From positions 1,922,001-1,986,000 of the forward strand of contig JAEILZ010000001.1 of the NCBI GenBank assembly GCA_018873225.1: a DNA stretch of 64,000 nucleotides, read 5' to 3'. The notes beneath the pieces were generated by a model, which was not told the DNA's origin, did no database searches, and saw only the letters and a program-made list of their open reading frames with translations. Made by a program: the position numbers and the translations under genes. This DNA comes from [Phialemoniopsis] sp. UDSM-2020 (taxonomy: Eukaryota > Ascomycota > Sordariomycetes > Thyridiales > Thyridiaceae). Shown one piece after another: positions 10,070 through 21,883 of this stretch. Numbering within the stretch: position 1 is the first letter of the stretch; each line of letters opens with the position of its first letter.

Positions 10070-12256
10070 CTAGGAGCCGCGAGTCTGAGACTTCTTCTTA
10101 CGCATCATGCGCTTACGCCCAATGATTTGCTGTCGTTGGGCAAGCTTGGCTGCAGCCTTGTTCTCTTTGTTGCTGCCAACCTTCTCTTCCGAGCTCTTTT
10201 CTCCTCTGGCTTTGGAGTCCTTGCCAGGCTTCCCCTTCCTGTCGTCCCTGTCTCTGCCACCGCGACGGCCGGCGCTGGGGCCAGCACTACCGCCAGTGCT
10301 CCGACGCTCGCCATCTGCCTCGCGGTTCTTCGACTTGACTTCGATCGCCCTGCGTCTTTGTACCACGTTCACGTTTTCAATGGCGAACTCGACAATGAGA
10401 CGCGAAGTCTTCCCCGCATCGTTCTGGAGAGCGTGTCCATTGAGCCACCGCAGACCCATGAGGGCCCATCGGTGAGACGAGTACTCGATGAAACCGTAGC
10501 CACGACTCTTGCCGCCGATCTCCTCGGCGACCTTTGACCCCTCCTTGGTTTCAAAGACCACCTTTGCCTGCTTGACGACACCCTTGCCTTTCTCCTTGCG
10601 GCGGTGCTCCGCCTCCTTGTCCTGCTGTCCACCGCGAGCATTCTCTTCCTTGGACAGTGCCTGGCGTTTGCCCTCTTTCACATCCGTGGCAAAGCCAACC
10701 ACGGCCTCTCGCGCGAGGGCCTTGAGCCCCTTGGAGTCAATGTTGCGGGGGATATTACGGACTGCCAGGCGAGTCAAGCTCAAGTGGAGACTGGGGTTGT
10801 TCTGAACAAGCTTCTTTCGCTGAATGTTACTGGTCTCACGGAGCTGTATCTCCGATGCCGGCAACAGGTTGTAGACAGGTGAATTTCTGGAAATGGTGCC
10901 TTCAGACAGAAGGTATAACCGTCGCTTGTCCTTTTCATTTCGCGAAGCAAGGCTAGTTGTGGCGAGTCGCTCAGCCTCACTCTTGTTGACAGCTTGAGCG
11001 ACTTGTAGCACTCTGCCCTCCATGGTAAATCTACCATCGTGATCGACCGCCTCGTTCTGCAGAATGGAAGGCTTTGCAGACATCGTAGAGGGCTTGTGGC
11101 GGGGTGCGGCCTTGAGACATGCCTCCGAGTCGTCCAGGTTGAAGAAGCAGACGAATCCTGTGCCGGCTGGTCGATCGGTGTCACGGTCTTTCACGACTCT
11201 TGCATACCGTACGGCGCCAAATTGGCCGAAATGAGTCTTGAGGTCCTCATCTGTCGTGGTGTATGGTAGGTTTCGCACAAAGAGAGTCGTTGAGTTATCT
11301 GTCGTAAGCGTCTTCGTCTCTTTAGGTGTGTCCTCGTCGTCAACTTTGCCGCCTTCACCCTCCTCGTCATTGCTTTCTTCATCTTCCAGGTTCTCCATGT
11401 GGTTCTTCATGAAGTTGCGAAGATCAGCATCTTCCTCGTCCTCCGCCTCATCTTCCTTGTCGTCCTCCTCTTCAGATTCGTTCTCAGCATCCTCTGCGGG
11501 CTCCTTTGACGCCTCCTCCGGCTCTTCAGGCTGATCCTTTTGTTGCTGCTCCCAAGTCTGCTTATCGACAGCCCAATCGACAGCAATGGGCCTTCCATCA
11601 ATAACCTTGCCATTGACTGCCTGCAGGGCATTTTCTGCGTTTTTTCTTCCGCGCATAGTGATGAAGCCAAAGCCCTTGAGCTTCCCCTTCACACTGGGGA
11701 GGTCTGCATATTTGACTTTTCCGTGCATTCGAAATAGGTTGGTCAGGTCCTCTGAAGTCTTGACGCTCCAGGGAAGGTTTCTGACGATCAACTTAGGAGG
11801 CTTGCGGGCTTCCGCCTGTTCCTCCTCCCGCTTCTTCTTCTCCTCCGCTAGTTTTGAAGTAGCCGCGTTTGCGCCATCCTTAGCCCCAGCACGGTGTCGT
11901 GGTTCAGCGACTTCCAGTCTCAGCCGGCGACCGTCGAGGAGTTCGTTATTGAGTTTGTTCTTGGCCTCGACCGCATCGTCTGCGTCGGCAAAGGTAACGA
12001 AGCCATAACCTCGAGATTGCTTAGTTTCCTTGTCGACGACCACCGTGGCGTGCTTGACAGGGTAGTGTTGAGAGAAGAACTCGGTGAGCGTCTCGCCAGT
12101 GGCTGTTGGCGGCAGCGATCTCACGAAAAGGGACCTGGCCTCCTCAACCCGAGCCTTCTTGGTTGGCGGTGTCTCTTGAGTAGCATTTTCGACGACCTGG
12201 TTCTCCTGAGCGGCCTCAGCCTCTCGACGCCTTTTTTGCGCTGCAGATTTGGCCAT
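10070..12256 (-). CDS. NOP4: Nucleolar RNA-binding protein Nop4/RBM28 (60S ribosome biogenesis)
   Basis: Nop4 family proteins are nucleolar factors needed for 27S pre-rRNA processing and 60S subunit assembly. Single exon, 728 aa from the ATG at 12256 (MAKSAAQKRRREAEAAQ); a further seven upstream codons lead only to a TTG. RRM-type domains are visible in order: RRM1 (about 38-118, SLFVRSLPP and GYGFVTFAD), RRM2 (about 152-225, LIVRNLPW and GFGFITM), an acidic linker (about 240-320, runs of Glu/Asp), RRM3 (about 322-420, LFVRNLPYTTTDEDL and GFVCFF), and RRM4 (about 500-640, LAVRNIPRNI and GYGFIEYSSHRWALMGLRWLNG, with a long insertion). The C-terminus is Lys/Arg-rich (GRKRMMRKKK), a likely nucleolar localisation signal. 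The four-RRM order, acidic linker and basic tail fit Nop4. Confidence 0.93.
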   Translation of the reverse strand: MAKSAAQKRRREAEAAQENQVVENATQETPPTKKARVEEARSLFVRSLPPTATGETLTEFFSQHYPVKHATVVVDKETKQSRGYGFVTFADADDAVEAKNKLNNELLDGRRLRLEVAEPRHRAGAKDGANAATSKLAEEKKKREEEQAEARKPPKLIVRNLPWSVKTSEDLTNLFRMHGKVKYADLPSVKGKLKGFGFITMRGRKNAENALQAVNGKVIDGRPIAVDWAVDKQTWEQQQKDQPEEPEEASKEPAEDAENESEEEDDKEDEAEDEEDADLRNFMKNHMENLEDEESNDEEGEGGKVDDEDTPKETKTLTTDNSTTLFVRNLPYTTTDEDLKTHFGQFGAVRYARVVKDRDTDRPAGTGFVCFFNLDDSEACLKAAPRHKPSTMSAKPSILQNEAVDHDGRFTMEGRVLQVAQAVNKSEAERLATTSLASRNEKDKRRLYLLSEGTISRNSPVYNLLPASEIQLRETSNIQRKKLVQNNPSLHLSLTRLAVRNIPRNIDSKGLKALAREAVVGFATDVKEGKRQALSKEENARGGQQDKEAEHRRKEKGKGVVKQAKVVFETKEGSKVAEEIGGKSRGYGFIEYSSHRWALMGLRWLNGHALQNDAGKTSRLIVEFAIENVNVVQRRRAIEVKSKNREADGERRSTGGSAGPSAGRRGGRDRDDRKGKPGKDSKARGEKSSEEKVGSNKENKAAAKLAQRQQIIGRKRMMRKKKSQTRGS

Positions 12257-12638
12257 TTTTTCGCACGCAAAAAGCAATTGCGTTTTGGTAAATGGGTAGT
12301 CTGTGACGGAAGTATCACCACCAAATCTTGGGAGCTTCCCAAAATTCTGCGTCTCGCCAAAAAAATTCCTGGAGGGACCGCTATCGATAAGGAAATATTG
12401 TTATCACCACGTGTGGCGCGGGGGCAGCACAGCGATAACAGCGTGAGAGACCGCTAACCCACTTTAGGCAGTCTATCAACAAACAAGTCGGGGGGTGATG
12501 GGATGGCTCGGAGGGCAACGGGCGTCCCAACCTAAACACCATCCAAGTCGCATGCGACCGTAGAACCATACGCTTTTTTCGCGACATACGGAGCGCTTAT
12601 TTCTATGATCGATTGAACATATTCATACGTCTTATAAC
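12257..12638. promoter_or_regulatory. Bidirectional promoter of NOP4 and condensin YCG1
   Basis: 382 bp separate the two divergent start codons, so the interval must hold both core promoters and leaders. A CACGTG E-box at 12408-12413 lies near the middle inside CCACGTGTGG, and a run of A with AAATTCC at 12358-12368 resembles the RRPE-like A/T element seen at yeast ribosome-biogenesis genes. The motif functions are inferred from position and consensus only. Confidence 0.5.
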
Positions 12639-15600
12639 ATGCCTGCGCGGACTTCTACGAGGTCAACGCGGACCTCGTCCGCTGCCATATCCCAGAAGTC
12701 CTCGTCCGCGACACTTAACGCGCGCACTTCGATCGCGTCGAGAGCCTCTTCCGCCAACTTCGATGCGCCCATCGACACCCCCGAAAATGCTCTGCGCACC
12801 CAGATTGCTTCGAACTTCCGCGATGCGCAGAAGAACACCGCGTCTCACCGAAAGCTAGCAGTAACTCTGCGCAAGATCCAGGAAGCCTGCAGCTATGAGC
12901 CCACAAGCGCGAACAAGACGAGCGCGTCCGACTTCGAAGAAGATGACTTCAACACCGAGTTTGTGCGATGTGTGCTTCGCGCAATGCCAGTCAAGAAGAC
13001 TGAGGGCGTTGGAGAGAAGACCATCCGCTTTATTGGACTTTTCCTGCGACACTCTATCGACAAGGACAACGAGCTTATGGGCGAGGTGGACGAGGATGCC
13101 AGTACCATGCCCGAAACCCCAGGAACGCGCCTCACAGGCAGCCTGGTCGACACGATTATTCCTCTTCTCACGACAAAGGACAAGTTTGTTCGATATCGGG
13201 CGACACAGCTGATTTCGCACATTATCAACTCTCTTGATGCTATCGATGACGACCTCTTCCAAAAGCTGCGATCCGGCCTTCTCAAGCGGATTCGCGACAA
13301 AGAGGCAATGGTCAGGGCTCAAGCTGTGCTCGGCCTTGGCCGTCTTGCTGGAAACCAGGTCGACGAGGAGGGCAACTCTGACGACAGCGACGGCGATGTC
13401 AGCACAGGCCTGCTTGACAAACTTCTCGAGGTCCTCCAGAACGATCCAAGTGCTGACGTCCGTCGATCGCTGCTTGTAAACCTTCCCATCCTACCGGCAA
13501 CGCTGCCCTATTTGCTTGAACGCGCTAGGGACCAAGACGCTGCCACTCGTCGCGCAGTATATTCACGGCTCCTTCCTGCTCTAGGAGACTTCCGTCATTT
13601 GTCACTCTCTATGAGGGAGAAGCTCTTGCGTTGGGGTCTCCGCGACCGAGATGAGAACGTACGCAAGGCTGCCGGCAGACTGTTCCGTGAGCGATGGATT
13701 GAGGATTGCGCCGGTGCCCCGCCATTGAACGAGGACGGCAAGCCTGCGGAAGCGTCGCCGCCTAACTTTGATGCGCTCCTGGAACTTCTGGAGCGCATCG
13801 ACGTCGTCAACTCCGGCGTGGAGAACGGTGTTGCTCTCGAAGCCATGAGGGGTTTCTGGGAGGGTCGCCCCGACTACCGCGATGCAGTCACCTTTGACGA
13901 CCAATACTGGGAGACTCTTTCAGCAGAATCCGTCTTTATGGTCAGGAGTTTCAACGAGTTCTGCCGCAATGAAGGCAACGGCAAGTACGAGTCGCTCGTC
14001 GAGGAAAAATTGCCCGAGGTGACCAAGCTGGCTTTCTTCCTGGAGCGCTACATGAAAGTCCTGATCGATGCTATTAAGAGGGCCGATCAGCAAGAGGGCG
14101 ACGAGGAGGATGAGGAAGAGGACACGGTCGAACAAGAGTTCATTGTGGAGCAACTGCTCCAGATTGCCCTGACCCTGGATTATTCGGACGAGGTTGGACG
14201 CAGAAAGATGTTTGCGCTCTTGCGGCAAAGCCTGTCGATCCCAGAGCTTCCGGATGAGGTGACCAAGCTGACCATTGACGTTCTTCGCGACATCTGCGCA
14301 CCCGACAATGCTGGCGAGCGCGAATTCTGCAGCATCGTCCTCGAGGCTGTCGCCGATGTGCATGACACAATCCTCGACGACATGGACAGTGCCGACGCCG
14401 AGGACAGCTTCCACTCGGCCAGGTCTGAGGTCAGCAGCGACAGCACGCCCACTAAGAGTGGCAAGTCCAGCAAGGGCCCCGAGCTGAGCGAGGAAGAGGC
14501 ACGTGAGAAGGCCATCAAGGAGATCATGATCAACATGAAGTGCCTGCATATCGTTCAGTGCATGCTGTCGAATGTTGGTGGCAGTCTGCAGCAGAACGAC
14601 CATCTTGTGTCGATGCTGAACAACTTGGTTGTGCCAGCAGTCAGGAGTCACGAAGCACCCGTCCGCGAGCGTGGTCTGGTGTGCCTTGGACTGTGCTCAC
14701 TTCTGGATAGGTCGCTGGCCGAGGAGAACCTCACGCTCTTCATGCACTTCTTCAGCAAGGGACACACTGCGCTGCAGATCACTGCACTCCAGATTCTTAC
14801 AGATATTCTCAACACCCACGGCGCCCAGCTGCTATCTACGACACCTGCGCTTCTCAAGGTCTACGTGAAGGCTTTGAGGTCAGGTGCGAAATCTCCGGAG
14901 GTACAAGCTGCGGCTACAATCGCAGCTTCGAAGCTCCTTCTGGGACGTGTTGTCACCGAACAAGAAACATCTGCGGAGTTGCTCAAGACCCTTGTGATTG
15001 CTTATTTCGAGCCTTCTAGCTCAGGCAACCAGAGCGTGAGGCAGGCGCTCAACTACTTCCTCCCAGTATTCTGCTACTCGCGTCCGGAAAACCAGCAGCT
15101 CATGAGATCGGTTGCTCTCGATGCCCTTCACACCCTCTACAATATCCGCGAGGGCCTTGAGGATGACGATGCCGACGTCGATGACGAGATGATCAGCCTG
15201 ACGGCTATTGGTGCCTGTCTCGTTGACTGGACCGACCCACGCAAGTGCTACTCTCCCGGTCTGTCCCTGGACGCGGAGAAGAAGAACGTCAACGGCGATG
15301 TCCACCTTGATTTTGCCACTGACATTCTCGAACGTCTTGGTGGTCACATTAGCAGTAAGTGCCAACCGTTTCCACATGCATATACAATTCAGCGCTAAAA
15401 AATCACTACAGAAGAGGAGAAGAAGATTGTCGCAGGTCTCTTCGGCAAGCTCTACGTGTCACCAGCATCTACCGAGGAGAAGATCCGGGCCGTCTACGCT
15501 GATGTCTCGGAGGCGGTGGACAACCAGCTCGTGGCCGACACCACCGGCCGCAATGCTTTGTACAAGATCCACGTCAGCCTCGGCAAGATTGTGAACAACC

Positions 15601-15851
15601 TCGACCAGGCCGCGGCACAGCACGAGGGCTTTGGCAGGAGGAGCGTTAGCAGCCGCGCCACATCCGTTGCCCTGGACGACCGGACCGTCGTCGAGGACAA
15701 GACGGTTGTGCACGAGGCAGACATCAAGGAGGAAGAGGAAGAACAGCAAGAGGAGGACGGTGACGGCGATAGCAACGAAGGCACCGTGATCCAGAAGAAC
15801 GACGACGAAGACTCGCTTGTTGAAGAGCTGCTTTCGGAGGAAGAGACGTGA
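12639..15851 (+). CDS. YCG1: Condensin complex subunit 3 (Ycg1/Cnd3/CAP-G)
   Basis: HEAT-repeat subunit of condensin, which binds Brn1/CAP-H and DNA and acts in mitotic chromosome compaction. Exons are 12639-15354 and 15412-15851. The 57-nt intron has GTAAGT...CAG borders and splits a Lys codon, giving 1051 aa, close to yeast Ycg1. After a Ser/Thr-rich N-terminus (about 1-45), HEAT helices run through the protein: VRYRATQLISHIINSLDAI, MVRAQAVLGLGRLAGNQ, ADVRRSLLVNLPILP and VRKAAGRLFRERW. The central block IVQCMLSNVGGSLQQNDHLVSMLNNLVVPAV and the following VRERGLVCLGLCSLLD are typical of the Cnd3/CAP-G C-terminal domain. The end is acidic (runs of Glu). It shares its promoter with NOP4 and is convergent with GPI7, 208 bp away. 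Confidence 0.94.
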
Positions 15852-16059
15852 TGGGAACTGCACCGGCTTCTTTGTATTTCGAGCAACGTGTTATGACAAC
15901 AAGGAACTAACTGTATAATGTGGCTTTTTTTCCCGAACTTTTGTTCGGCGTGCAACACTGCACGGGGGGTTATGTCTCTATCTGTTCTTTACAAATGAAT
16001 CTACTCTTTTCATATGCCCGGTCTACATGGTCTTATAACTGTTCCTTGCCTTCTGTCTC

Positions 16060-19050
16060 TCACAGCGTACCCAACCAGTACAAGAGCCCACCGAGCCCGA
16101 CGTTGACGCCGAGGTGCATGCCGAGATTCCACGCCATGCAGTAGAGATACTTTGGCGAGAAGACGGTCCAGACGAACAGGTGCGTCCGCAGCGCAGTGCA
16201 GGCCGCCATGACGGACGCCGCGCTCGCGGCCGCGAAGACGGTGAGCGCGCAGGCGTGCCGCAAAAAGACGCACGGCTCTCCGGCCTTGTTCCGGCGCACG
16301 AGCAGGACGTTGGCCGCGAAAGTCCAGTAGATGGGCGCGGCCCAATTGCTCACAAAGGTCAGGACACCCACGGCGCCGACCTGGAAGCCCGAGATGCCGT
16401 TGTAGGCGCTGCTCAGGTCGACCGAGGAGATGGCGTTGGTGCCGCCCGTGGCGAAGAAGGAGGCGGACTGGAGGAGGATGACGGCGGCGGACAGGTCGGG
16501 CAGGGCGAGGTCCTGCGCGGCGAGGAACTTGTAGAGCACGTCGAAGAGGAGGTAGAGCGGCACGTTGGTGGCGCGGGATTGGGTTAGGGCCAGGAGGGTG
16601 TAGAGGTGGTGGAGGGTTTGGGTTGCTGTTTGGCGTGTTAGTCCATCTGGAAATGGGAAGAGTTCGTGAGGAGATGTGATTGCTTACTTGTGGCTTTGTT
16701 GGATAGGGTGCGGCGGGACAGCATGGCCAGGAGGACGCCGACGGTGGCGACGGCGAGACCGATGAAGACGGCCCTGGCGCGCGCCACCAGCGTGGCGCCC
16801 TGCGTCAGGGCGATGAGGGTGTCCGGGATCCCGCGGAGCAGCTCGGGCGAGTCCTCGTGCGTGAAGGCGAGCTTGAACGTGAAGGCGGCGAGGACAAGGC
16901 CGGTCGAGCCCATGACGTTGACAAGCATCGGGATGTTGCCGAAGCCGCGGACTAGCTCCCTGTGCACCCACAGGTAGGTGGCGCTCACCAAGGTCCAGAG
17001 CAGCAGCGGGTTGGGGTGGAGGAAAGTCTTGACGAGGTCGGGCTCGCCGGCGAACTTTTGGCCTGTCTGGTTCCAGCCTCTGGTGATGCGGAAGGCGATG
17101 AAAGCCACGACGAGGGACGAAGCGTGGCTCGTCCTAGACTTGACTTGCCTGTATACGTGTTAGCTGATGCTGCTTGCAAATGGAGTATGTCGGCGTACCT
17201 GTTGAATCCATCAAAGGCAACGGAAGCGAGCCAGGCGCTGGATGCCCAGTACCAGAAGTGCTGCTCCTCTTCCACGTAGCTGCTGGCAAACATCATGATA
17301 CCGTATAACAAGCTGATCAAGGCTAGAGACGAGAATGCGCCTGCACTGTCCTTGGTCGACAGGTATGCTGCGGTAGTTGCGCATGCCAGGGCGGTCACGG
17401 CTAAAGCCTGTCCTAGTATGATCCTCGTCATGTCATAATTGCTAGCCATGCTGCTCATGATATTCTGAGCTCTTTGGAGCCACTGTTGGATGATTAGCGA
17501 CGCGGCGAGATCCATGAGTGGTGTAAGAGGTCTAACCTTTGAAGCCTGAGAGATCCATTGTGAGCTTGCTTCAGTTGAAGATTGAGCGTGTTTTTCTTGG
17601 CTTGCGATCACCTGCCAGTTACAAGCCAGCTCGTCAATATCATCAGCTAATGTTGCACAGTCCGTTACCTGCTCAACCGCGGCAAGGCGCTCCTTGCCAA
17701 ATGTGGCTGTGATGATACCATGGATCTGCTCGGCGTTCCGCATGAGCAACTCAACCTTGTCCTCCTCTACATCCATGATCAGCTTGCAATGTTCTTAGGT
17801 CGATCAGAGAAAACATCAACCTACGCTTCGACCAGAGTGGGAGAAAGTCTGGGATGAAAGCCCCAAGATTGTTCTTCGGCGTCGGGAACCCCAGCAGGCC
17901 ACCCAGTGTGGGTGCGAGATCAGACTGTTCGATAGTCGAGTAGTACTGGAAATCCTCGCGGTCATCCAAGGGCACTTCAAACTTGTCCGCGAGCGTGGAC
18001 AGCTTGGGCGACATGAAGACGAGTGCCGGGGACGTCTCGCCAGCAGAAGAAGCACCGTGGTTGCCGGCATCGTTCATGCCGTGGTCCCCGATGAGGATCA
18101 GCAGCGTGGATTGCAGGTGCTTGTAAGATGAGATGGCTGTGTAAATCTCCTTCACAATGCCGTCCATCTCATGCTGCTTGGGGATCATGTTTGGGCTTCA
18201 CAGGTACTTAGCGAATGATGCTGGAATCAGGAGCATTCTCGGCTTACCTCCGCGGACCACCCTTGTGCCCAATATGATCCAGCCCAAGATAATGGAGCAC
18301 CAGAGTGTTCCAGTCGTCTTTCTTGAGCTCATCCGCTACGTGACGAGTGACATTATTATCGACCTCGGTGTAGTCCTAATTCAAAGTCAATACTGCCCTT
18401 GTGAGTTTGAATCGGTAGGCTCGAGCTTACAGCAACGAAGAAACTCGACGTCCCGTCGGCCCGGTCAAACGTCTCGGGAAAGAGCTTCAGCCAGGTATCA
18501 TCGCCGTAGAGGACAAGCTTCCCCGAGTCCTTGGCCTTCATCTGGGCGAGCCAGGTATCTTGACTCGCGAGCGATGACGACTTGTCACCCTCGTTGACGT
18601 TCAAGATAACATCCAGGAACGATGGTATAGACCCCGTGGTGATCGCCTTGATGCGCGGCATCGTCACGGTAGGCGACGTTGCGTGCGCCGTGAAGGGCAG
18701 CGCCGCTCCATCCCGGATTAGCCTAGAACACATCAGCCTCAGGACCGGGGATGCATGAAACTATCAAAAGAGTCAAGCGCAACCTACGACTGAGTAAACT
18801 GAAAGCCCGAGTTGGCCGTGTACACAAAGTCACTTCTCAGGGCGTCGACGACCATAAAGACGACGCGGTCGAACGGGGCGGCCGGAGCCGAGGCGCCGTA
18901 GCTCGAGTCCTCATAGCGCGCCAGGCCCGGGAGCAGCGGTTTGTAGGGAAAAAACCCGGTAGCAAATGTGAGAATAGCGGCCGGAACCAGCAGGTTTGCG
19001 GCGACGAGCAATAGGGTCGCCAACGGAGAGCCTTTCTGCGCCGGCTTCAT
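16060..19050 (-). CDS. LAS21: GPI ethanolamine-phosphate transferase 2 (GPI7/LAS21, PIG-G type)
   Basis: ER membrane enzyme that adds ethanolamine phosphate to the second mannose of the GPI anchor. Minus-strand exons: 19050-18788, 18722-18431, 18375-18248, 18195-17825, 17766-17537, 17482-17199, 17148-16688 and 16625-16060, giving 864 aa, near yeast Las21 (830). A signal-anchor segment follows MKPAQKG. Alkaline-phosphatase-fold motifs follow: VFMVVDALRSDFVY (metal Asp), PRIKAITTGSIPSF (nucleophile Thr region), GDDTWLKLFP, LGLDHIGHKGGP, and IGDHGMN (metal ligands). From about residue 430 the C-terminal half is multi-pass membrane. One intron ends in AAG (18196), but the family signature GGPRSPNM..KQ.EMD is restored only by that acceptor. 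The intron 17536-17483 is 54 nt, in frame and stop-free, so it is less certain than the others. Confidence 0.9.
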
Positions 19051-19743
19051 CTTGCTGGCAGGCAGGTTTCTTGAGCAAGTCCTACCTGGCAAAAGAGACA
19101 AGCGCGTCTGCAAATTAGGGGTAAGACTTGGTCCAGGCTTAGTTATAAGCTGTCCCTCTTCAGAGCCATTGCACTGCAAGTAATGTTAGAACTCACACAC
19201 ACGTAAAGACGATAAAAAGAATATGAATACAGACACTCACTACCAAGGATCTCTATACAAACCACAATCTTTGCTTATGCTCCTTCCAACGATGAAAACA
19301 CGAGCTCACCAAGGTGGAAGGGTCTCATAAATGACACTTAGCCCACAGGGATAATTATGGGGTTTAGTGGATCCGTGCGCTATTGCTGGGCCTCTTGAAT
19401 CCCAGGTTAGTGGGTTAAGCTTAATTGATTTGACTGCATTTGATCTCATCTCTCGGACGAGACGGCGTCAAGAGAGAGTGATAGAATATGCGACGTATTC
19501 CTGATCTAGTAATGCACACAGTACGAAACTGCACATATCATTAGACTTCAATTCACTAAAATCTATAGCAAAACACCATCTACAATGGAAAGAGACTGAG
19601 CCAATGGATCGAAAAAGAAAGCCCTCCCGTTAGCGATAGCAAAGTAGAGCCCGAATCTGTCCCTCCAAACCCTCATCGCTTGCGCGAATCTCTTCTTCCC
19701 TCCAGTATATGCTCGATAGATTACACCATTATCATGACAGTTC
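19051..19743. other. Intergenic region between GPI7 and the sugar carrier
   Basis: Holds the GPI7 promoter and the 3' flank of the next minus-strand gene. AT-rich, no supported gene, no recognised RNA or repeat. Confidence 0.45.
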
Positions 19744-21883
19744 TTAGTACTCGAGCCCACCACCGAAGCTGCTGCTCCGTACGAGGTGGGCACGCTCCTG
19801 GCTGCGGCGCGGCGGCTCTTCGTACTGGCGTCCACTGTGGGCGGTGCCTGGCCTGGAAGCCTCGCCTGCCTCAGCTGCACCCATCGCGTCTTCCATCACG
19901 GGAGGCTTGTCATCGATGCGATGAATGAACCAAGCTGATATGAGGACGGTGATGCCTCCGAGCGCGAGTACGATGGCGATACTGTGGTCGCCAGGGGTAC
20001 CTCGTGGTTTCTGGAAGATCTTGAAGATGATGCTTGATCCAACCGTAGCGATAATCTGCGGAGCCGCAATAGACATGTTGTGAATACCCAAAATAACACC
20101 GGCCTTGTCTGACTCCTCCTCGGCCACGCTCACATCATGACCTTCGTCAGAGTAGCCGTCGAGAGTGGGCAGATCATCGTCATGGCGGCTGGGAGACAGT
20201 GTACGTTTCTGCGCACGATGAAGAGCATCACGTTTGCTAATCTCGGCACTGATGATCGCCCATGGCGCCCAGAGAGTCAAGGCCCAAGTAATACCCACGA
20301 GTCCAATCAGAACTGTGGCAGCAGTTACCGTCCGTACAAAGACAGTAAGAGACATGCTGCAGAAGAACAATATCTGTGAATACATCCACGCGCGGCGTAG
20401 AGTGAAGCCTGGGATCACCAAGTAGTCGAGCCAGGTCTTGCCGTGCTCCCCGAGATCCCTGATAGACGTAGCGGGTCCTTCTCCGGCCACATCGGCGATC
20501 GGAAGGGGTTGCGTGTCGAAACTAGGAGCAATAAAGAATGGCAAGAAGAGGTTAGTAGCCAAGCTAGTGATTGAATAGATCAGGAGGGCGAAAGTGCCGA
20601 CCCGAGTTGCCTGCTCGTATAGCTTGTCGAGCTCATCCGGCGTCATATGAGGGTTATCCTCCAAGAACGGTTCGACATAGATTTCGCCGATATACGACGA
20701 TGTGTAGAATAGCATGGGGAAGAAGCCGACCCATGCACAGAATTGCACTGTGCAAACCTTCTTCGTCTGCGGGGGCAGTCGCCTGATCGATGTGAAGATC
20801 GTGAGAAAGAAGGAGAAAACGCCTGGCTGGTCTTTAGGCGGCGGGCCATCGCCGCGAGGGTCTCGTTCCTTGATGAAGACAATGCTGATGATGATAGTAA
20901 TGACGAGACCAATACTGGCGATAGCGCAGAGGTCTTTGAACTGTGTGTCGCCCAAGAAGCCAACGATTTCCGGCAAGTTGACGTAGCCAGCAACATACCC
21001 AATGATGTTGCCGACGCCCGTGATGCGGCTAGCCATGGAGTTTGCAGCTTCTGTACGATTGTCAGCGAAAGCCATGTGGAGAGCAAGGGGCTGATCCGGA
21101 CTGACCTTGCTGGTGAGCAGGAGCACAGTCCAGAATGAAGGCGCGGATAGCTGCCTGGACTACCGAGTGTGTTAGTTGAGACGATACAAGCGAATGCCCT
21201 GAGCCTGTGAGGATATACTCACCGGTATTAATGGCAAAGTCGAGGACATAAACCCAGATAACAGCTACCACGATAATCGATATCTTGACTCCCTGCGAAG
21301 CCGGATCTGCGCCAAACAGACCTAGGAAGCCTCCGACGATCTCCTTAGTCCATGCCAGGGCCATGAAGGAGACCACCGTCCCGAGACTACCGGCGATCAT
21401 GAAGGGCTTTCTCTTTCCCCACCGGATACGACAGTTGTCACTCAACATGCCAATATAGGGCTGAACCAAGGTGCCGGACAGAGGGCCCGCAATCCAGACA
21501 AGAGCCATGAGCGACTTGCTCAGCCCGAGGGAAAGAAGATATGGGGATCCATTTGACAGCTCGACAGACCAGGCGACTTGGAGTCCGCCGATGCTGATGG
21601 TCAGCAGAATCAGGTACCAGACACTTTTGGTCGATTGAAACTCGTCTTCCTGGTGATCCAGAGCCGAGCCGTGTCCAATGAATGCATCTTCTTCTCTATC
21701 TGGAGAGAGCAAGGGCGAGTGCTCGTTCATATCGTCGTCACCTTCATGGCGGCCATTTTTGGAGTCATCTTTCGATGTCCGGATAGGTGGGACCCTGGTG
21801 TTGTTGGTGTTCTTCGCAGCAGGCTGGGTGTCATCGACCGAAGACCGGCCACTTTCGGAAGACTGAGCTAATGGCGACGGCAT
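19744..21883 (-). CDS. Sucrose/alpha-glucoside:H+ symporter (GPH family, SUT-like, 12 TM)
   Basis: Plasma-membrane sugar carrier related to S. pombe Sut1 and plant sucrose transporters, importing sucrose or maltose with protons. Minus-strand exons are 21883-21223, 21159-21106 (a 54-nt exon) and 21050-19744, all GT-AG, giving 673 aa. A hydrophilic Ser/Asp-rich N-terminus (about 95 residues) precedes the first membrane segment (WYLILLTISIGGLQVAWSVE). SUT/GPH signatures follow: LVWIAGPLSGTLVQPYIGMLSD, RWGKRKPFMIAG (the R-x-G-[KR]-R-[KR]-P-F loop), and, restored only after splicing, INTVQAAIRAFILDCAPAHQQE. A long charged loop containing DDDLPTLDGYSDEG lies between late membrane helices. The C-terminus is cytosolic-type with Arg/Ser clusters. 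Sucrose or maltose specificity cannot be decided from the sequence. Confidence 0.9.

Noticed and set aside
13920..14651. 243-codon open frame antisense to condensin YCG1
   Set aside because: It mirrors HEAT-repeat coding sequence and has no domain; a shadow frame.
17783..17824. Alternative short introns (31 or 42 nt) before GPI7 exon 5
   Set aside because: Too short or out of phase. The TAG acceptor at 17767 gives a 58-nt intron with a CTGAT branch and restores the frame.
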